Assembly (NCBI RefSeq): GCF_020616555.1
Contig: NZ_CP085173.1
Coordinates: 4,351,501 to 4,415,500 of the forward strand
Reading direction: 5' to 3'
Origin: Streptomyces longhuiensis
Lineage (GTDB): Bacteria; Actinomycetota; Actinomycetes; Streptomycetales; Streptomycetaceae
Length of the DNA: 64,000 nt
Positions 34,964 to 43,729 of the stretch are shown piece by piece. Numbering within the stretch: the first letter of the stretch is position 1; each line of letters opens with the position of its first letter. The notes under the pieces are model-generated. The model had not been told where the DNA came from. It searched no databases and was given only the letters and a program-made list of their open reading frames with translations. The position numbers were made by a program, and so were the translations under genes.

Positions 34964-37174
34964 TCACACGCGGGTCAGTTCCCTGCCCTCCTGCGCGGAG
35001 TCGTCGCCGCCGGAGGCCGTCTTCAGGCCTTCGCCCTCGACGTCCACGTTCGGCAGGATCCGGTCGAGCCACTTCGGCAGCCACCACGCGCGCTTGCCGA
35101 GCAGCGCGAGCACGGCCGGCACGATCGTCATGCGCACCAGGAACGCGTCGAAGAAGACCGCGATCGCGAGCCCGAAGCCGATCATCTTGACCATCTGCTC
35201 GCTGGAGCCGATGAAGCCCGCGAACACGGCGATCATGATGACGGCCGCGGCCGTGACCACCCGGGCCCCGTGCCGGAAGCCGGTGACGATGGCCTGCGCG
35301 GGCCGCTCCCCATGGACGTACGCCTCCCGCATGCGGGTCACGAGGAAGACCTCGTAGTCCATCGCGAGGCCGAAGACCACACCCACCATGAAGATCGGCA
35401 TCATCGACATGATCGGCCCGGTCTGCTCCACGCCGAACAGCGAGCCGAGCCAGCCCCACTGGTAGACCGCGACGACGGCGCCGAGCGCGGCGACCACCGA
35501 GAGCAGGAAGCCGAGCGCCGCCTTCAGCGGGACCAGGACCGACCGGAAGACCACCATCAGGAGCAGGAACGCCAGGCCGACGACGAGCGCCAGGTACGGC
35601 ACGAGCGCGTCGTTCAGCTTCTGGGACACATCGATGTTCATGGCGGTGGTGCCGGTGACGAGGACCTCGGCGCGGGTGTCCGCCTTGATGTCCGCACCCT
35701 TGTCGCGGATCGTGTGGACGACGTCCTCGGTCTGCGTGGAGCTGGGCTTGGACGACGGCACGACGGTGATCGTCGCCGTGTCACCGGCCTGGTTGAACGC
35801 GGGCGGGGTGACCGTCTTGACGCCGTCGGTCGCCGCGATGTCCTTGGAGACGCGGGCGACCGCGTCCTTCGGGTCCTGCGAGTGCTTCACGTCGACGACC
35901 GCCACCAGCGGACCGTTGAAGCCGGGCCCGAAGCCGTCGGAGAGCAGGTCGTACGCCTTGCGCTGCGTGGTGTCCGTGGGCTGGACCCCGTCGTCGGGCA
36001 GGCCCAGCTCCAGCGAGGACACCGGCACGGCCATCACGCCGAGCCCGACCACCGCGGTGAGCAGCACGGCCACCGGCCGGCGCAGCACGAAGCGCGCCCA
36101 GCGCGTGCCCATGTTCGTCTTCGGCTCGGGCTTCTCCTCGGCGGCCAGGACCTTACGGGCCTTGCGGCCGTTGACCCGCTTGCCGGCGTAGCCGAGCAGC
36201 GCCGGGATGAGGGTGAGCGCGATGAGGACGGCGATGGCGACGGTGCCCGCGGCCGCGATGCCCATCTTCGTCAGCATCGGGATGTTGACGACGGCGAGCC
36301 CGACGAGTGCGATGACGACGGTCAGACCGGCGAAGACCACGGCGGACCCCGCGGTGCCGACGGCCCGTCCGGCCGCCTCCTCGCGGTCGCGGCCCTCGGC
36401 CAGCTCGGCGCGGAAGCGGGAGACGATGAACAGCGCGTAGTCGATGCCGACCGCGAGGCCGATCATCATGGCCAGCGTCGAGGTGGTGGTGCCCAGGTCG
36501 AGCGCGTTGGCCAGCGCGGTGATCGACGAGACGCCGATGCCCACGCCGATCAGGGCGGTCAGCAGCGGAAGTCCGGCCGCGACGAGCGAGCCGAAGGTGA
36601 TCACGAGGACGACGGCGGCGATCGCCACACCGATGATCTCGGTGGCCCCGGTCTCCGGCATGGCTTGGAGCGCGTCACCGCCGACCTCGACGGTCAGCCC
36701 GGAGTCGCGCGCCTCGTCGACGGTCTTCTGGAGCGCGTCCCGGTCGGTGTCCGTCAGCTCCATCGAGGAGACCTTGTAGGAGACCGAGGAGTACGCGATC
36801 GTGCCGTCCTTGCTGACGGTCTTCGCGACGAACGGGTCGGCCGCCGCGGCGACCTCCTTCGAGCCCGACTTGAGGTCCGCGACGGTCTTGGTGACCTCGG
36901 CCTTGTTGGCCGCGGACGTGATCTTCTCGCCGTCGGGCGCCTGGAAGACGACGCGCGCGGTGGCGCCGTCGGCACTGGAGCCCGGGAAGCGCTGGTCGAG
37001 CAGGTCGAAGGCCTTCTGGGCCTCCGTGCCCGGAATGGAGAAGGAACTGGAGGCCGCCGTGGGCGCGGAGGCGGCGCCCACCCCCGCGAGGGTGAGCAGC
37101 GCCACCCAGATCAGGGCGACGAAGTGCCGTCTGCGGAAGGCGAGCTTGCCGAGTTTGTAGAGGAACGTGGCCAC
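34964..37174 (-). CDS. MMPL/RND family transporter
   Basis: A 736-residue protein with two repeats of one span, a large outer loop and five spans (12 in all). The first block of spans begins GATEIIGVAIAAVVLVITFG with the family GxxxDY motif as AVGIDYALFIVSRFR; the second has GLAMDYEVFLVTRMREAYV. The Asp-Tyr pairs are the proton relay. Such proteins export lipids, siderophores or drugs. It follows a tetR gene on the same strand (about 106 bases), and that regulator's promoter carries two strong palindromes, so drug- or lipid-inducible efflux is likely. Confidence 0.93.
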   Translation of the reverse strand: MATFLYKLGKLAFRRRHFVALIWVALLTLAGVGAASAPTAASSSFSIPGTEAQKAFDLLDQRFPGSSADGATARVVFQAPDGEKITSAANKAEVTKTVADLKSGSKEVAAAADPFVAKTVSKDGTIAYSSVSYKVSSMELTDTDRDALQKTVDEARDSGLTVEVGGDALQAMPETGATEIIGVAIAAVVLVITFGSLVAAGLPLLTALIGVGIGVSSITALANALDLGTTTSTLAMMIGLAVGIDYALFIVSRFRAELAEGRDREEAAGRAVGTAGSAVVFAGLTVVIALVGLAVVNIPMLTKMGIAAAGTVAIAVLIALTLIPALLGYAGKRVNGRKARKVLAAEEKPEPKTNMGTRWARFVLRRPVAVLLTAVVGLGVMAVPVSSLELGLPDDGVQPTDTTQRKAYDLLSDGFGPGFNGPLVAVVDVKHSQDPKDAVARVSKDIAATDGVKTVTPPAFNQAGDTATITVVPSSKPSSTQTEDVVHTIRDKGADIKADTRAEVLVTGTTAMNIDVSQKLNDALVPYLALVVGLAFLLLMVVFRSVLVPLKAALGFLLSVVAALGAVVAVYQWGWLGSLFGVEQTGPIMSMMPIFMVGVVFGLAMDYEVFLVTRMREAYVHGERPAQAIVTGFRHGARVVTAAAVIMIAVFAGFIGSSEQMVKMIGFGLAIAVFFDAFLVRMTIVPAVLALLGKRAWWLPKWLDRILPNVDVEGEGLKTASGGDDSAQEGRELTRV

Positions 37175-37280
37175 GAGGGCGTACTCCCGGTCAGTCGTAT
37201 GGGGGCAGGGGTGATCAGCCCGACGACGTGAGCGGTCGCGTCAGGTGCTCGGGTGGGACGGGTCTTGGGTGGAGCAGGGA

Positions 37281-37871
37281 TCAGGCGCCGAGAGCGGGGA
37301 GGACCACGGCGTCGATGTACGAGGTGACGAAGGCCTGGGTGGGCGGCTGTTCGTCGATGAGGGTCCGCGCCGTGAAGGCGCCGACGATCATGTGGAGGAC
37401 GTAGTCGAGTGCCGGGTTGTCCGCACGGATCTCGCCCCGGTCGACGGCGCGCCCCAGCACATGCCGGAGCTCCTCCATCTCGGGCTCGATCAGCAGCTCG
37501 CGGAAGGCACGCAGGAGATCCGGGTTCTCGTGGACCGCCATGGCCAGGCCCCGCATCAGCGCGGATCCCTGGGCCATCTCGCAGTCGTCCTCACGGAGGA
37601 CCAGTTCGTGGAAGTCGCCCCGCAGCGACCCGGTGTCGATCTCGCTCAGCCGCGACGGTTTCTGGTGCCGCAGCGCTTTCACGACCAGCTCGGCCTTGCT
37701 GCCCCACTGGCGGTAGAGCGTGGCCTTGCTCGACCGGGTGCGGGCGGCCACGGCGTCCATGGTCAGGGCGTCGTAACCGACCTCGCGGAGCAGTTCGAGC
37801 ACGGCGCCGTACAGCTCGGCCTCGCGCTCGGGCGTGATCCGGCTGCGGCGCGTCGTCGCGGCTTCAGCCAT
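37281..37871 (-). CDS. TetR family regulator of the MMPL exporter
   Basis: A 196-residue protein. The N-terminal HTH lies at residues 14-60 (DALTMDAVAARTRSSKATLY is the recognition region) and the C-terminal domain resembles TetR_C regulators of efflux genes. ATG 37871 has AGGAG 6 bases upstream; longer frames would start within the operator region. Upstream are two inverted repeats sharing the same core. Autoregulation and control of the downstream MMPL gene are expected; the Tricorn gene across the spacer might also respond. Confidence 0.92.
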   Translation of the reverse strand: MAEAATTRRSRITPEREAELYGAVLELLREVGYDALTMDAVAARTRSSKATLYRQWGSKAELVVKALRHQKPSRLSEIDTGSLRGDFHELVLREDDCEMAQGSALMRGLAMAVHENPDLLRAFRELLIEPEMEELRHVLGRAVDRGEIRADNPALDYVLHMIVGAFTARTLIDEQPPTQAFVTSYIDAVVLPALGA

Positions 37872-37899
37872 GGGGCACTCCTGTTCCGGTCCGGACGGT

Positions 37900-37922
37900 G
37901 TGTACGAAACCGTTTCGTACAC
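37900..37922. promoter_or_regulatory. TetR operator 1 (perfect 23-bp inverted repeat)
   Basis: Arms GTGTACGAAAC and GTTTCGTACAC, each 11 bases and perfectly complementary around a single C. It lies 28 bases upstream of the tetR start codon and shares its core ACGAAAC-C-GTTTCGT with the second site at 37950-37964. Confidence 0.85.
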
Positions 37923-37949
37923 GAGTACTGTACGACCGCGCTTAACGAA

Positions 37950-37964
37950 ACGAAACCGTTTCGT
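37950..37964. promoter_or_regulatory. TetR operator 2
   Basis: ACGAAAC-C-GTTTCGT, perfect 7-bp arms around one C, identical to the core of operator 1. Centre-to-centre distance is 46 bases. It lies between tetR and the divergent Tricorn gene, whose GTG is 84 bases away. Confidence 0.8.
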
Positions 37965-38047
37965 ACGTGTCCTGCGCCACAGGCAACGGGCGGAATCGGG
38001 GCAACCCACGAGTTGCCGGGGCCCGTGGAGCGGAAAAGCATGTGTAG

Positions 38048-41000
38048 GTGAGCGACAACGCGTACCTGCGGTTTCCGCATCTGCACGAGGACCGGCTCTG
38101 CTTCGAGACCGAGGACGACCTCTGGGTCGCCCCGCTCGACCGACCCGGCCGGGCCTGGCGGGTCACGGTCGACCGGACCAAGGTGAGCAGCCCCCGGTTC
38201 TCGCCCGACGGCCGCCACATCGCGTACACGACCTGGCGCAGCCTGGACCCGGAGATCCATCTCGCGCCCGTGGACGGCGGCCCCACCCGGCGGCTCACCT
38301 ACTGGGGCAGCACGGACACCCAGGTCCGCGGCTGGACACCGCCCGACAAGGACGGGCGCACCGACATCCTCGCGGTGGCCTCGCACGGCCAGCCGTTCTC
38401 GTACTTCACCTGGGCCTACGACGTCCCCACCGACGGCTCCCCCGGCGGCAGGCTGCCCTGGGGCCCGGTCTCCGACATCGCGGTCGCCGAGTTCGACGGC
38501 GAGCGCAGGACCCTGCTCCTGACCGGCACCGCCCCGCACGAGCCGGCCGCCTGGAAGCGGTACCGGGGCGGCGCGCAGGGCCGCCTGTGGCTGCACGGCG
38601 AGCAGCTCGTCGCCGACCTGGACGGGCATCTGGAGGCACCGATGTTCGTGGCGGGACGCATCGCGTTCCTCTCCGACCACCAGGGCATCGGCAATGTGTA
38701 CTCCTGCCTGCCCGACGGCTCCGACCTGCGCCGCCACTCCGACCACGACGCGTTCTACGCCCGCAACGCCTCCAGCGACGGAACCCGGATCGTCTACCAG
38801 TGCGCAGGCGACCTCTGGATCATCGACGACCTCTCCGCCGGCTCCGTCCCGCGCAAGCTGGACGTGCGCCTCGGCGGCCCCCGCGTCGGGCGCCGCCCCT
38901 ACCAGGTGCCGGCCGCCCTCCACGTCGACGGGCTCTCCGTCGACGAGACGGGCCGGGCCAGCGCCGTCGTCGTACGCGGCAGCCTGTACTGGCTCACCCA
39001 CCGCGACGGCCCCGCCCGGACCATCGCCGACACCCCGGGCGTGCGGGTCAGGCAGCCCGAGATGCTCGGCTCCGGCGGGCAGGTCGCGTACGTCACCGAC
39101 GCGGAGGGCGAGGACGCGGTCGAGATCTCGTACCTGCCGCGCGCGAGCGGTGACCGCGCGCCGCGCCGCCTCGCTTCCGGGGAGCTCGGGCGGGTCCTCG
39201 AAATGGTCAGCGACCCGGACGGCGAGCGCCTCGCCATCGCGTCGGACGACGGCCGTCTCCTCCTCATCGACACGATCGAGGACGAGGAAGAAGGGGGAGA
39301 GGAAGAAGCAGGGGGAGCGGGAGCGGAACAGCGCGGCGGCGAGGTCACCGAGCTGATCCGGTCGATCAACGGACCCGTGCGCGACCTGGCGTTCTCGCCG
39401 GACGGTGCCTGGCTCACCTGGTCCCATCCGGGCATCGGGCGCTCGCTGCGGCAGATCAAGATGGCCCGGATCAAGGACCGGACGATCGTCGACGTCACCA
39501 ACGGCCGTTTCGAGGACGAGAATCCGGTCTTCACGCGCGACGGCCGCTATCTCGCCTTCCTCTCCTGGCGCGGCTTCGACCCGGTGTACGACGTGCACAC
39601 CGGCGACCTGTCCTTCCCGCTCGGCTGCCGCCCGTATCTCGTGCCGCTGTCCTCCGCGACGCCCTCCCCGTTCGCCCTGTCGCCCCACGGACGCACGGCC
39701 GCCGGAGGGCTCGACCCGACCGAGGACTCGGGGGCCGACGGGGCGCCGAGCGTGGAGATCGAGGGCCTGGCGAACCGTGTCGTGCCGTTCCCCGTCTCCG
39801 CCTCCAAGTACTCGGCGCTGCACCCGGTCGCGGGCGGCGGCCTCGTGTGGCTGCGCTGGCCGATCTCCGGCGCGCTCGGCGAGACGTTCGTCAACCCGGC
39901 CGACACCTCGGGCCGCCCCACCCTGGAGTACTTCAACCTCAGCAAGGGCAAGAGGACCGAACTCGTCACCCACCTCGACTGGTTCGCGGTCAGCGGCGAC
40001 GGCACCCGCCTCGTCGTCGTCGACGAGGGAGAGCTGCGCGCCGTCCCCTCCACCGAGGTCGCCGACAGCGACACCGCGGTCTGGATCGACCTGCGCCGCA
40101 TCCTGCACGAGGTCGACCCGGCCGCCGAGTGGCGCCAGGCGTACGAGGAGGCAGGCCGGATCATCCGCGCCTACTACTGGGACCCGAAGATGTGCCACGT
40201 CGACTGGGACGCGGTCCTCGCCCAGTACCGGCCGCTCGTCGAACGGGTCGCGTCCCCCGACGAGTTCGCCGACCTGCTGCGCGAGGTGCTCGGCGAACTC
40301 TGCACCTCGCACGCCTACGTCTCCGCCGCCCGCCGCAACGAGGGCCCTCCCCACTACCAGCGCGCCCAGGGCCTCCTCGGCGCCAACTTCGTGCACCGCG
40401 ACGAGGGCTGGCAGCTCGTGCGCATCCTGCCCGGAGACTCGTCGGACTCCAAGGCGCGCTCCCCGCTCGCCGGCAGCGGCATCCGCGAGGGCGCCGTCCT
40501 CACGCATGTCGACGGGCGCCCCGTCGATCCGGTGGCCGGCCCCTTCCCGCTGCTCGCGGGCTCGGGCGGCACGACGGTCGAGCTGACGTTCCGGCCCGCG
40601 GAGGGCGAGGGCAGCCCTCGCCGCGTCGCGGTCGTCCCCCTCATCGACGAACGTCCGCTGCGCTACCAGGACTGGGTCGCCAAGCGCCGCGCGGTCGTAC
40701 GGGAGCTGAGCGGCGGCAAGTGCGGCTACCTGCACATCCCCGACATGGGCGGCTCCGGCTGGGCGCAGTTCAACCGCGACGTGCGCATGGAGGTCTCCCG
40801 GCCCGCCCTGATCGTCGACGTACGCGGCAACGCGGGCGGCCACATCAGCGAGCTGGTCATCGAGAAGCTCACCCGCAAGATCCTCGGCTGGGACCTGACG
40901 CGCAACGCCCAGCCCGTCTCGTACGCGTCGAACGCCCCGCGCGGTCCCGTCGTCGCCCTGGCCGACGAGGCGACCTCGTCCGACGGCGACATGATCACCG

Positions 41001-41341
41001 CGGCATTCAAGCTCCTCGGGCTCGGCCCGGTCGTGGGCCAGCGCACCTGGGGCGGCGTCGTCGGCATGACGGGCCGTCACACGCTCGGCGACGGCACGGT
41101 CATCACGGTCCCCATGAACGCGGCCTGGTTCCCCGAGTACGGCTGGTCGGTCGAGAACAAGGGCGTCGAACCGGACATCGAGGCCCTGCGCACCCCCCTG
41201 GACTGGGCGGAGGGCCGCCACGCCCAACTCGACGACGCGGTCTATCTGGCCCTGGACCTCCTGGTGGCCTCCCCGGCCAAGACTCCCCCGGACTACACGA
41301 ACACCCCGAACCACGCCCGCCCCAAGCTCCCGCCTCGCTGA
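38048..41341 (+). CDS. Tricorn protease homologue (S41 family)
   Basis: A 1097-residue protein of the Tricorn group, which degrades oligopeptides downstream of the proteasome. Order: six-blade beta-propeller (about 1-300; repeats such as VSSPRFSPDGRHIAYTTW), seven-blade propeller (about 310-640), C1 helical domain, PDZ domain (about 810-860, IREGAVLTHVDGRPVDPV) and C2 catalytic domain. The catalytic His is in ELCTSHAYVS and the nucleophile Ser in DEATSSDGDMIT. An acidic low-complexity insert (EDEEEGGEEEAGG) lies near residue 415. The GTG start at 38048 is supported by AGG just before it. Faces tetR across 176 bases holding two operators. Confidence 0.94.
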   Translation: MSDNAYLRFPHLHEDRLCFETEDDLWVAPLDRPGRAWRVTVDRTKVSSPRFSPDGRHIAYTTWRSLDPEIHLAPVDGGPTRRLTYWGSTDTQVRGWTPPDKDGRTDILAVASHGQPFSYFTWAYDVPTDGSPGGRLPWGPVSDIAVAEFDGERRTLLLTGTAPHEPAAWKRYRGGAQGRLWLHGEQLVADLDGHLEAPMFVAGRIAFLSDHQGIGNVYSCLPDGSDLRRHSDHDAFYARNASSDGTRIVYQCAGDLWIIDDLSAGSVPRKLDVRLGGPRVGRRPYQVPAALHVDGLSVDETGRASAVVVRGSLYWLTHRDGPARTIADTPGVRVRQPEMLGSGGQVAYVTDAEGEDAVEISYLPRASGDRAPRRLASGELGRVLEMVSDPDGERLAIASDDGRLLLIDTIEDEEEGGEEEAGGAGAEQRGGEVTELIRSINGPVRDLAFSPDGAWLTWSHPGIGRSLRQIKMARIKDRTIVDVTNGRFEDENPVFTRDGRYLAFLSWRGFDPVYDVHTGDLSFPLGCRPYLVPLSSATPSPFALSPHGRTAAGGLDPTEDSGADGAPSVEIEGLANRVVPFPVSASKYSALHPVAGGGLVWLRWPISGALGETFVNPADTSGRPTLEYFNLSKGKRTELVTHLDWFAVSGDGTRLVVVDEGELRAVPSTEVADSDTAVWIDLRRILHEVDPAAEWRQAYEEAGRIIRAYYWDPKMCHVDWDAVLAQYRPLVERVASPDEFADLLREVLGELCTSHAYVSAARRNEGPPHYQRAQGLLGANFVHRDEGWQLVRILPGDSSDSKARSPLAGSGIREGAVLTHVDGRPVDPVAGPFPLLAGSGGTTVELTFRPAEGEGSPRRVAVVPLIDERPLRYQDWVAKRRAVVRELSGGKCGYLHIPDMGGSGWAQFNRDVRMEVSRPALIVDVRGNAGGHISELVIEKLTRKILGWDLTRNAQPVSYASNAPRGPVVALADEATSSDGDMITAAFKLLGLGPVVGQRTWGGVVGMTGRHTLGDGTVITVPMNAAWFPEYGWSVENKGVEPDIEALRTPLDWAEGRHAQLDDAVYLALDLLVASPAKTPPDYTNTPNHARPKLPPR

Positions 41342-41363
41342 CCGCGTCCCGCAGCCCGCAGCC

Positions 41364-41500
41364 CTGACCGGCACAGGCCCGCCACGCTGACCGGCACAAG
41401 TCCGCCTCGCCGACCCGCACAGGCCTGCCCCGCCCCGACCGCACAAGCCCGCAACGCCGACCCGCACAAGCCCGCCCCCGCCCCGACCGCACAAGAACGA
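41364..41500. repeat. Six degenerate 23-25 bp tandem repeats
   Basis: Right after the Tricorn stop, units starting at 41364, 41387, 41410, 41434, 41457 and 41482 share the pattern CTGACCGGCACAAGYCCGCC (Y = C or T) with 2-6 changes each. Length varies from 19 to 25 bases. Not a CRISPR: no constant spacer. The last unit runs into the terminator stem. Confidence 0.75.
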
Positions 41501-41529
41501 GGGCCACCCGGCGTCCCGGGTGGCCCTCG
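41498..41529. terminator. Strong bidirectional terminator
   Basis: Perfect 14-bp stem CGAGGGCCACCCGG (41498-41511) with CCGGGTGGCCCTCG (41516-41529) and a CGTC loop. It lies between the Tricorn gene and the convergent small hydrophilic protein gene. Confidence 0.85.
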
Positions 41530-41555
41530 TACGACTGGCTCAGCCAGACGAAGCG

Positions 41556-41768
41556 TCAGACCTCGTAGTCGTGGTCGTACCTGTCCTGCGCTTCCTGCCG
41601 CCGCCGCTCGGAGTCCTCGGACTGCGAGCCACGCTCACGCAGGCTGTCGTGAGTCTGCGAGGAGCGCTCGCTCGCCTCGTCCCGGCGGTCCCTGCTCTGA
41701 CCGGGCCGCTTCTTGGCCTGCGCGGCGAGCTGCTCAGCCTTGTCCTGGAACTGGTCCTTCATGCCCAT
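41556..41768 (-). CDS. Small hydrophilic, probably disordered stress protein
   Basis: A 70-residue protein, MGMKDQFQDKAEQLAAQAKK at the start, then a run rich in Arg, Ser, Gln, Asp and Glu, ending DRYDHDYEV. It has no hydrophobic segment. The start resembles small CsbD-like or hydrophilin proteins of Streptomyces that accumulate under stress. No catalytic role is expected. It is flanked by a terminator on one side and 110 bases of AT-richer DNA upstream. Confidence 0.75.
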   Translation of the reverse strand: MGMKDQFQDKAEQLAAQAKKRPGQSRDRRDEASERSSQTHDSLRERGSQSEDSERRRQEAQDRYDHDYEV

Positions 41769-41903
41769 GCGATTTCACTCCCGTTTTTGGGTGAGGGGGT
41801 CGGGCCTCGACCAGAGTTACACGCTGGGACAGAGCACGCATTTCGATCAGTAACGGACTGTACTCGACCCTCAAAACCGCAGGTCAGAGCCGCTGAGGGA
41901 CCG

Positions 41904-42779
41904 TCAACCGCCCCTTACCGACTCGTCGGCGGCGCCGCCCGCCCCGACCAGCCCCGTCGAGACACTGCCCAGGCGCGGCTCGAACCGCCTCATCTCGCGC
42001 TGCCCGACCGCCCCGATGACCCCGGGCAGATATCCGCGGATGCCCTGCATGCCCCGCAGCCACCACTGCGCGTACACATGGCTGGAGCGCCGCTCGATGC
42101 CCGCGACGATCCGGTCCACGGCCGGGCCCAGCGGATACGTCTTGTTCGACGGCCACGGCAGCCGCTGCCGCAGCTCGCGCATCACGTCGTCCTGGTCGGC
42201 GCCGCGCACCATGTCGGTGTCGGTCCACGACAGGTACCCGACGCCGACCCGTACGCCCTTGTAGCCGACCTCGGCGCGCAGGCTGTGCGCGTACGCCTCC
42301 ACGCCCGACTTCGACGCGCAGTACGCGGTCATCATGGGCGCCGGCGTGATCGCGGCGAGCGACGCGATCTGGAGCAGATACCCGCGGCTCTCCATGAGGA
42401 CCGGCAGGAACGCCCGCGCCGTGACCGCGGATCCGATCAGGTTGACCTCGATGACGCGGCGCCAGGCGACCGGGTCGGAGTCGAGGAACGGGCCGCCGTT
42501 GGCGACACCCGCGTTCGCGACGACGATGTCGACCTTGCCGAAGCGCTGCTTGACCTCCGCGGCGACCTGCGCCATCGCCACATGATCGGTGACGTCGGCG
42601 TGCCAGAAGTCACTGTCGGTGTCGAGGCGTTCCGACACCGCCTTCAGCTCGTCCGGCTCCAGACCCACCAGCGCGACCTTGGCGCCGCGCGCCGCCAGCT
42701 TGCGCGCGAGCAGCTCGCCCACGCCGCGCGCGGCACCCGTGACGACCGCTACCTGTCCTTCGAGACTGACCCTGCTCAT
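41904..42779 (-). CDS. Short-chain dehydrogenase/reductase of the BVMO operon
   Basis: A 291-residue SDR. NAD(P) motif TGAARGVG at residues 13-20, NAGVANGGPF, catalytic Ser in QIASLAAITPAP, Tyr/Lys in AYCASKSGVEAYA. The long C-terminal part (MQGIRGYLPGVIGAVG) is typical of SDRs that travel with flavin monooxygenases. The ATG overlaps the stop of the hydrolase gene by 4 bases. It may oxidise an alcohol to the ketone used by the monooxygenase, or reduce the product; direction is not visible. Confidence 0.9.
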   Translation of the reverse strand: MSRVSLEGQVAVVTGAARGVGELLARKLAARGAKVALVGLEPDELKAVSERLDTDSDFWHADVTDHVAMAQVAAEVKQRFGKVDIVVANAGVANGGPFLDSDPVAWRRVIEVNLIGSAVTARAFLPVLMESRGYLLQIASLAAITPAPMMTAYCASKSGVEAYAHSLRAEVGYKGVRVGVGYLSWTDTDMVRGADQDDVMRELRQRLPWPSNKTYPLGPAVDRIVAGIERRSSHVYAQWWLRGMQGIRGYLPGVIGAVGQREMRRFEPRLGSVSTGLVGAGGAADESVRGG

Positions 42780-43729
42780 GCGGATGCCGCTCCCTTCAAC
42801 TCGTCGTTCGTCTCGTCGTTCGTGACGTACCCGGCCAGTTCGCGGATGCGCTCGGTGACCAGGTCGGGCGCTTCGACGGGCGTCATGTGCCCGAGCCCGG
42901 CGAGTTCGGTGAGCCCCACGCACTCCGGCAGCGTCGCAGCCAGGCGCCGCGCGTGCACGACGGGCGTGAGCCGGTCGGCCGTACCGGCGATGACCGCCGT
43001 GGGTACCCGCAACTCGGCCACACCTTCGTCGAGTTCGAGCCCGGCGAGGACGTGCGACCAGTGGTGGCGCACTTTCGTCGGGCAGGCGTGCACGATCCGC
43101 GCGCAGGCCTCGACCTTGTCCGGCGACGACCCCGCGCCCATGGTCGCGTAGCGCAGGACCTTCTTGCCGAGCGGCGTGACCGGCCCGAGCGGGGCCCGCG
43201 CGCCGAGCACGGCCGTCGTGATCCGGGTCCGCAGCCGCCCGGGCCGCAGCGGCAGCACGGTCGACTCGGCGACCAGCTGCGAACTGCCCGTGCTGCACAG
43301 CAGTACCGCGGCCGCGTGCTCACGGAACTTCGGCCGCCGCGACGCGGCCATCATCGTCATCCCGCCCATGGAGTGCCCGGCGAGCACGGCCTTCTCACCC
43401 GGCGCGAGCGTCGCGCCGAGCACGGCCTCCAGGTCGTCGGCGAGCATCTCCGTCGAGTACGGGGCCGGCGCCGCGGGGCTGCGACCGTGACCGCGCTGGT
43501 CGTAGGCGACGACCCGGTGGTCGGCGGCAAGGGAACGTATCTGCGCGGCCCAGAACGCGGTTGAGCACGTCCACCCGTGGGCGAGCACCACGGTGGGCGC
43601 CGCGGCATTGTCGACGGTTCCGTGCACCTCGACGTGCAGCCGGGCGCCGTCGGCGGAGACCGCCGTCAGCTCACGCGCGGCCGCGGGCGGCGCGTAGGGA
43701 CCGCTCACCACATGCATCAACCGGCTCAT
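42776..43729 (-). CDS. Alpha/beta hydrolase of the BVMO operon
   Basis: A 317-residue alpha/beta hydrolase: oxyanion region VLAHGWTCSTAFWAAQI, nucleophile elbow AGHSMGGMT, acid in AGTADRLTPV, and final His in GLGHMTPVEAP. Family members open esters and lactones. It overlaps both neighbours by 4 bases, so it is made together with the monooxygenase and SDR. An ester-cleaving step after Baeyer-Villiger oxidation fits well. Confidence 0.92.
   Translation of the reverse strand: MSRLMHVVSGPYAPPAAARELTAVSADGARLHVEVHGTVDNAAAPTVVLAHGWTCSTAFWAAQIRSLAADHRVVAYDQRGHGRSPAAPAPYSTEMLADDLEAVLGATLAPGEKAVLAGHSMGGMTMMAASRRPKFREHAAAVLLCSTGSSQLVAESTVLPLRPGRLRTRITTAVLGARAPLGPVTPLGKKVLRYATMGAGSSPDKVEACARIVHACPTKVRHHWSHVLAGLELDEGVAELRVPTAVIAGTADRLTPVVHARRLAATLPECVGLTELAGLGHMTPVEAPDLVTERIRELAGYVTNDETNDELKGAASA

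Noticed and set aside
37763-41494. A 1243-codon open frame opposite the Tricorn gene
   Set aside because: Shadow of the Tricorn coding sequence; no ribosome site and no recognisable domain.
41364-41500. Possible CRISPR array in the short repeats
   Set aside because: Units are contiguous, degenerate and lack uniform spacers; no cas genes in the window.
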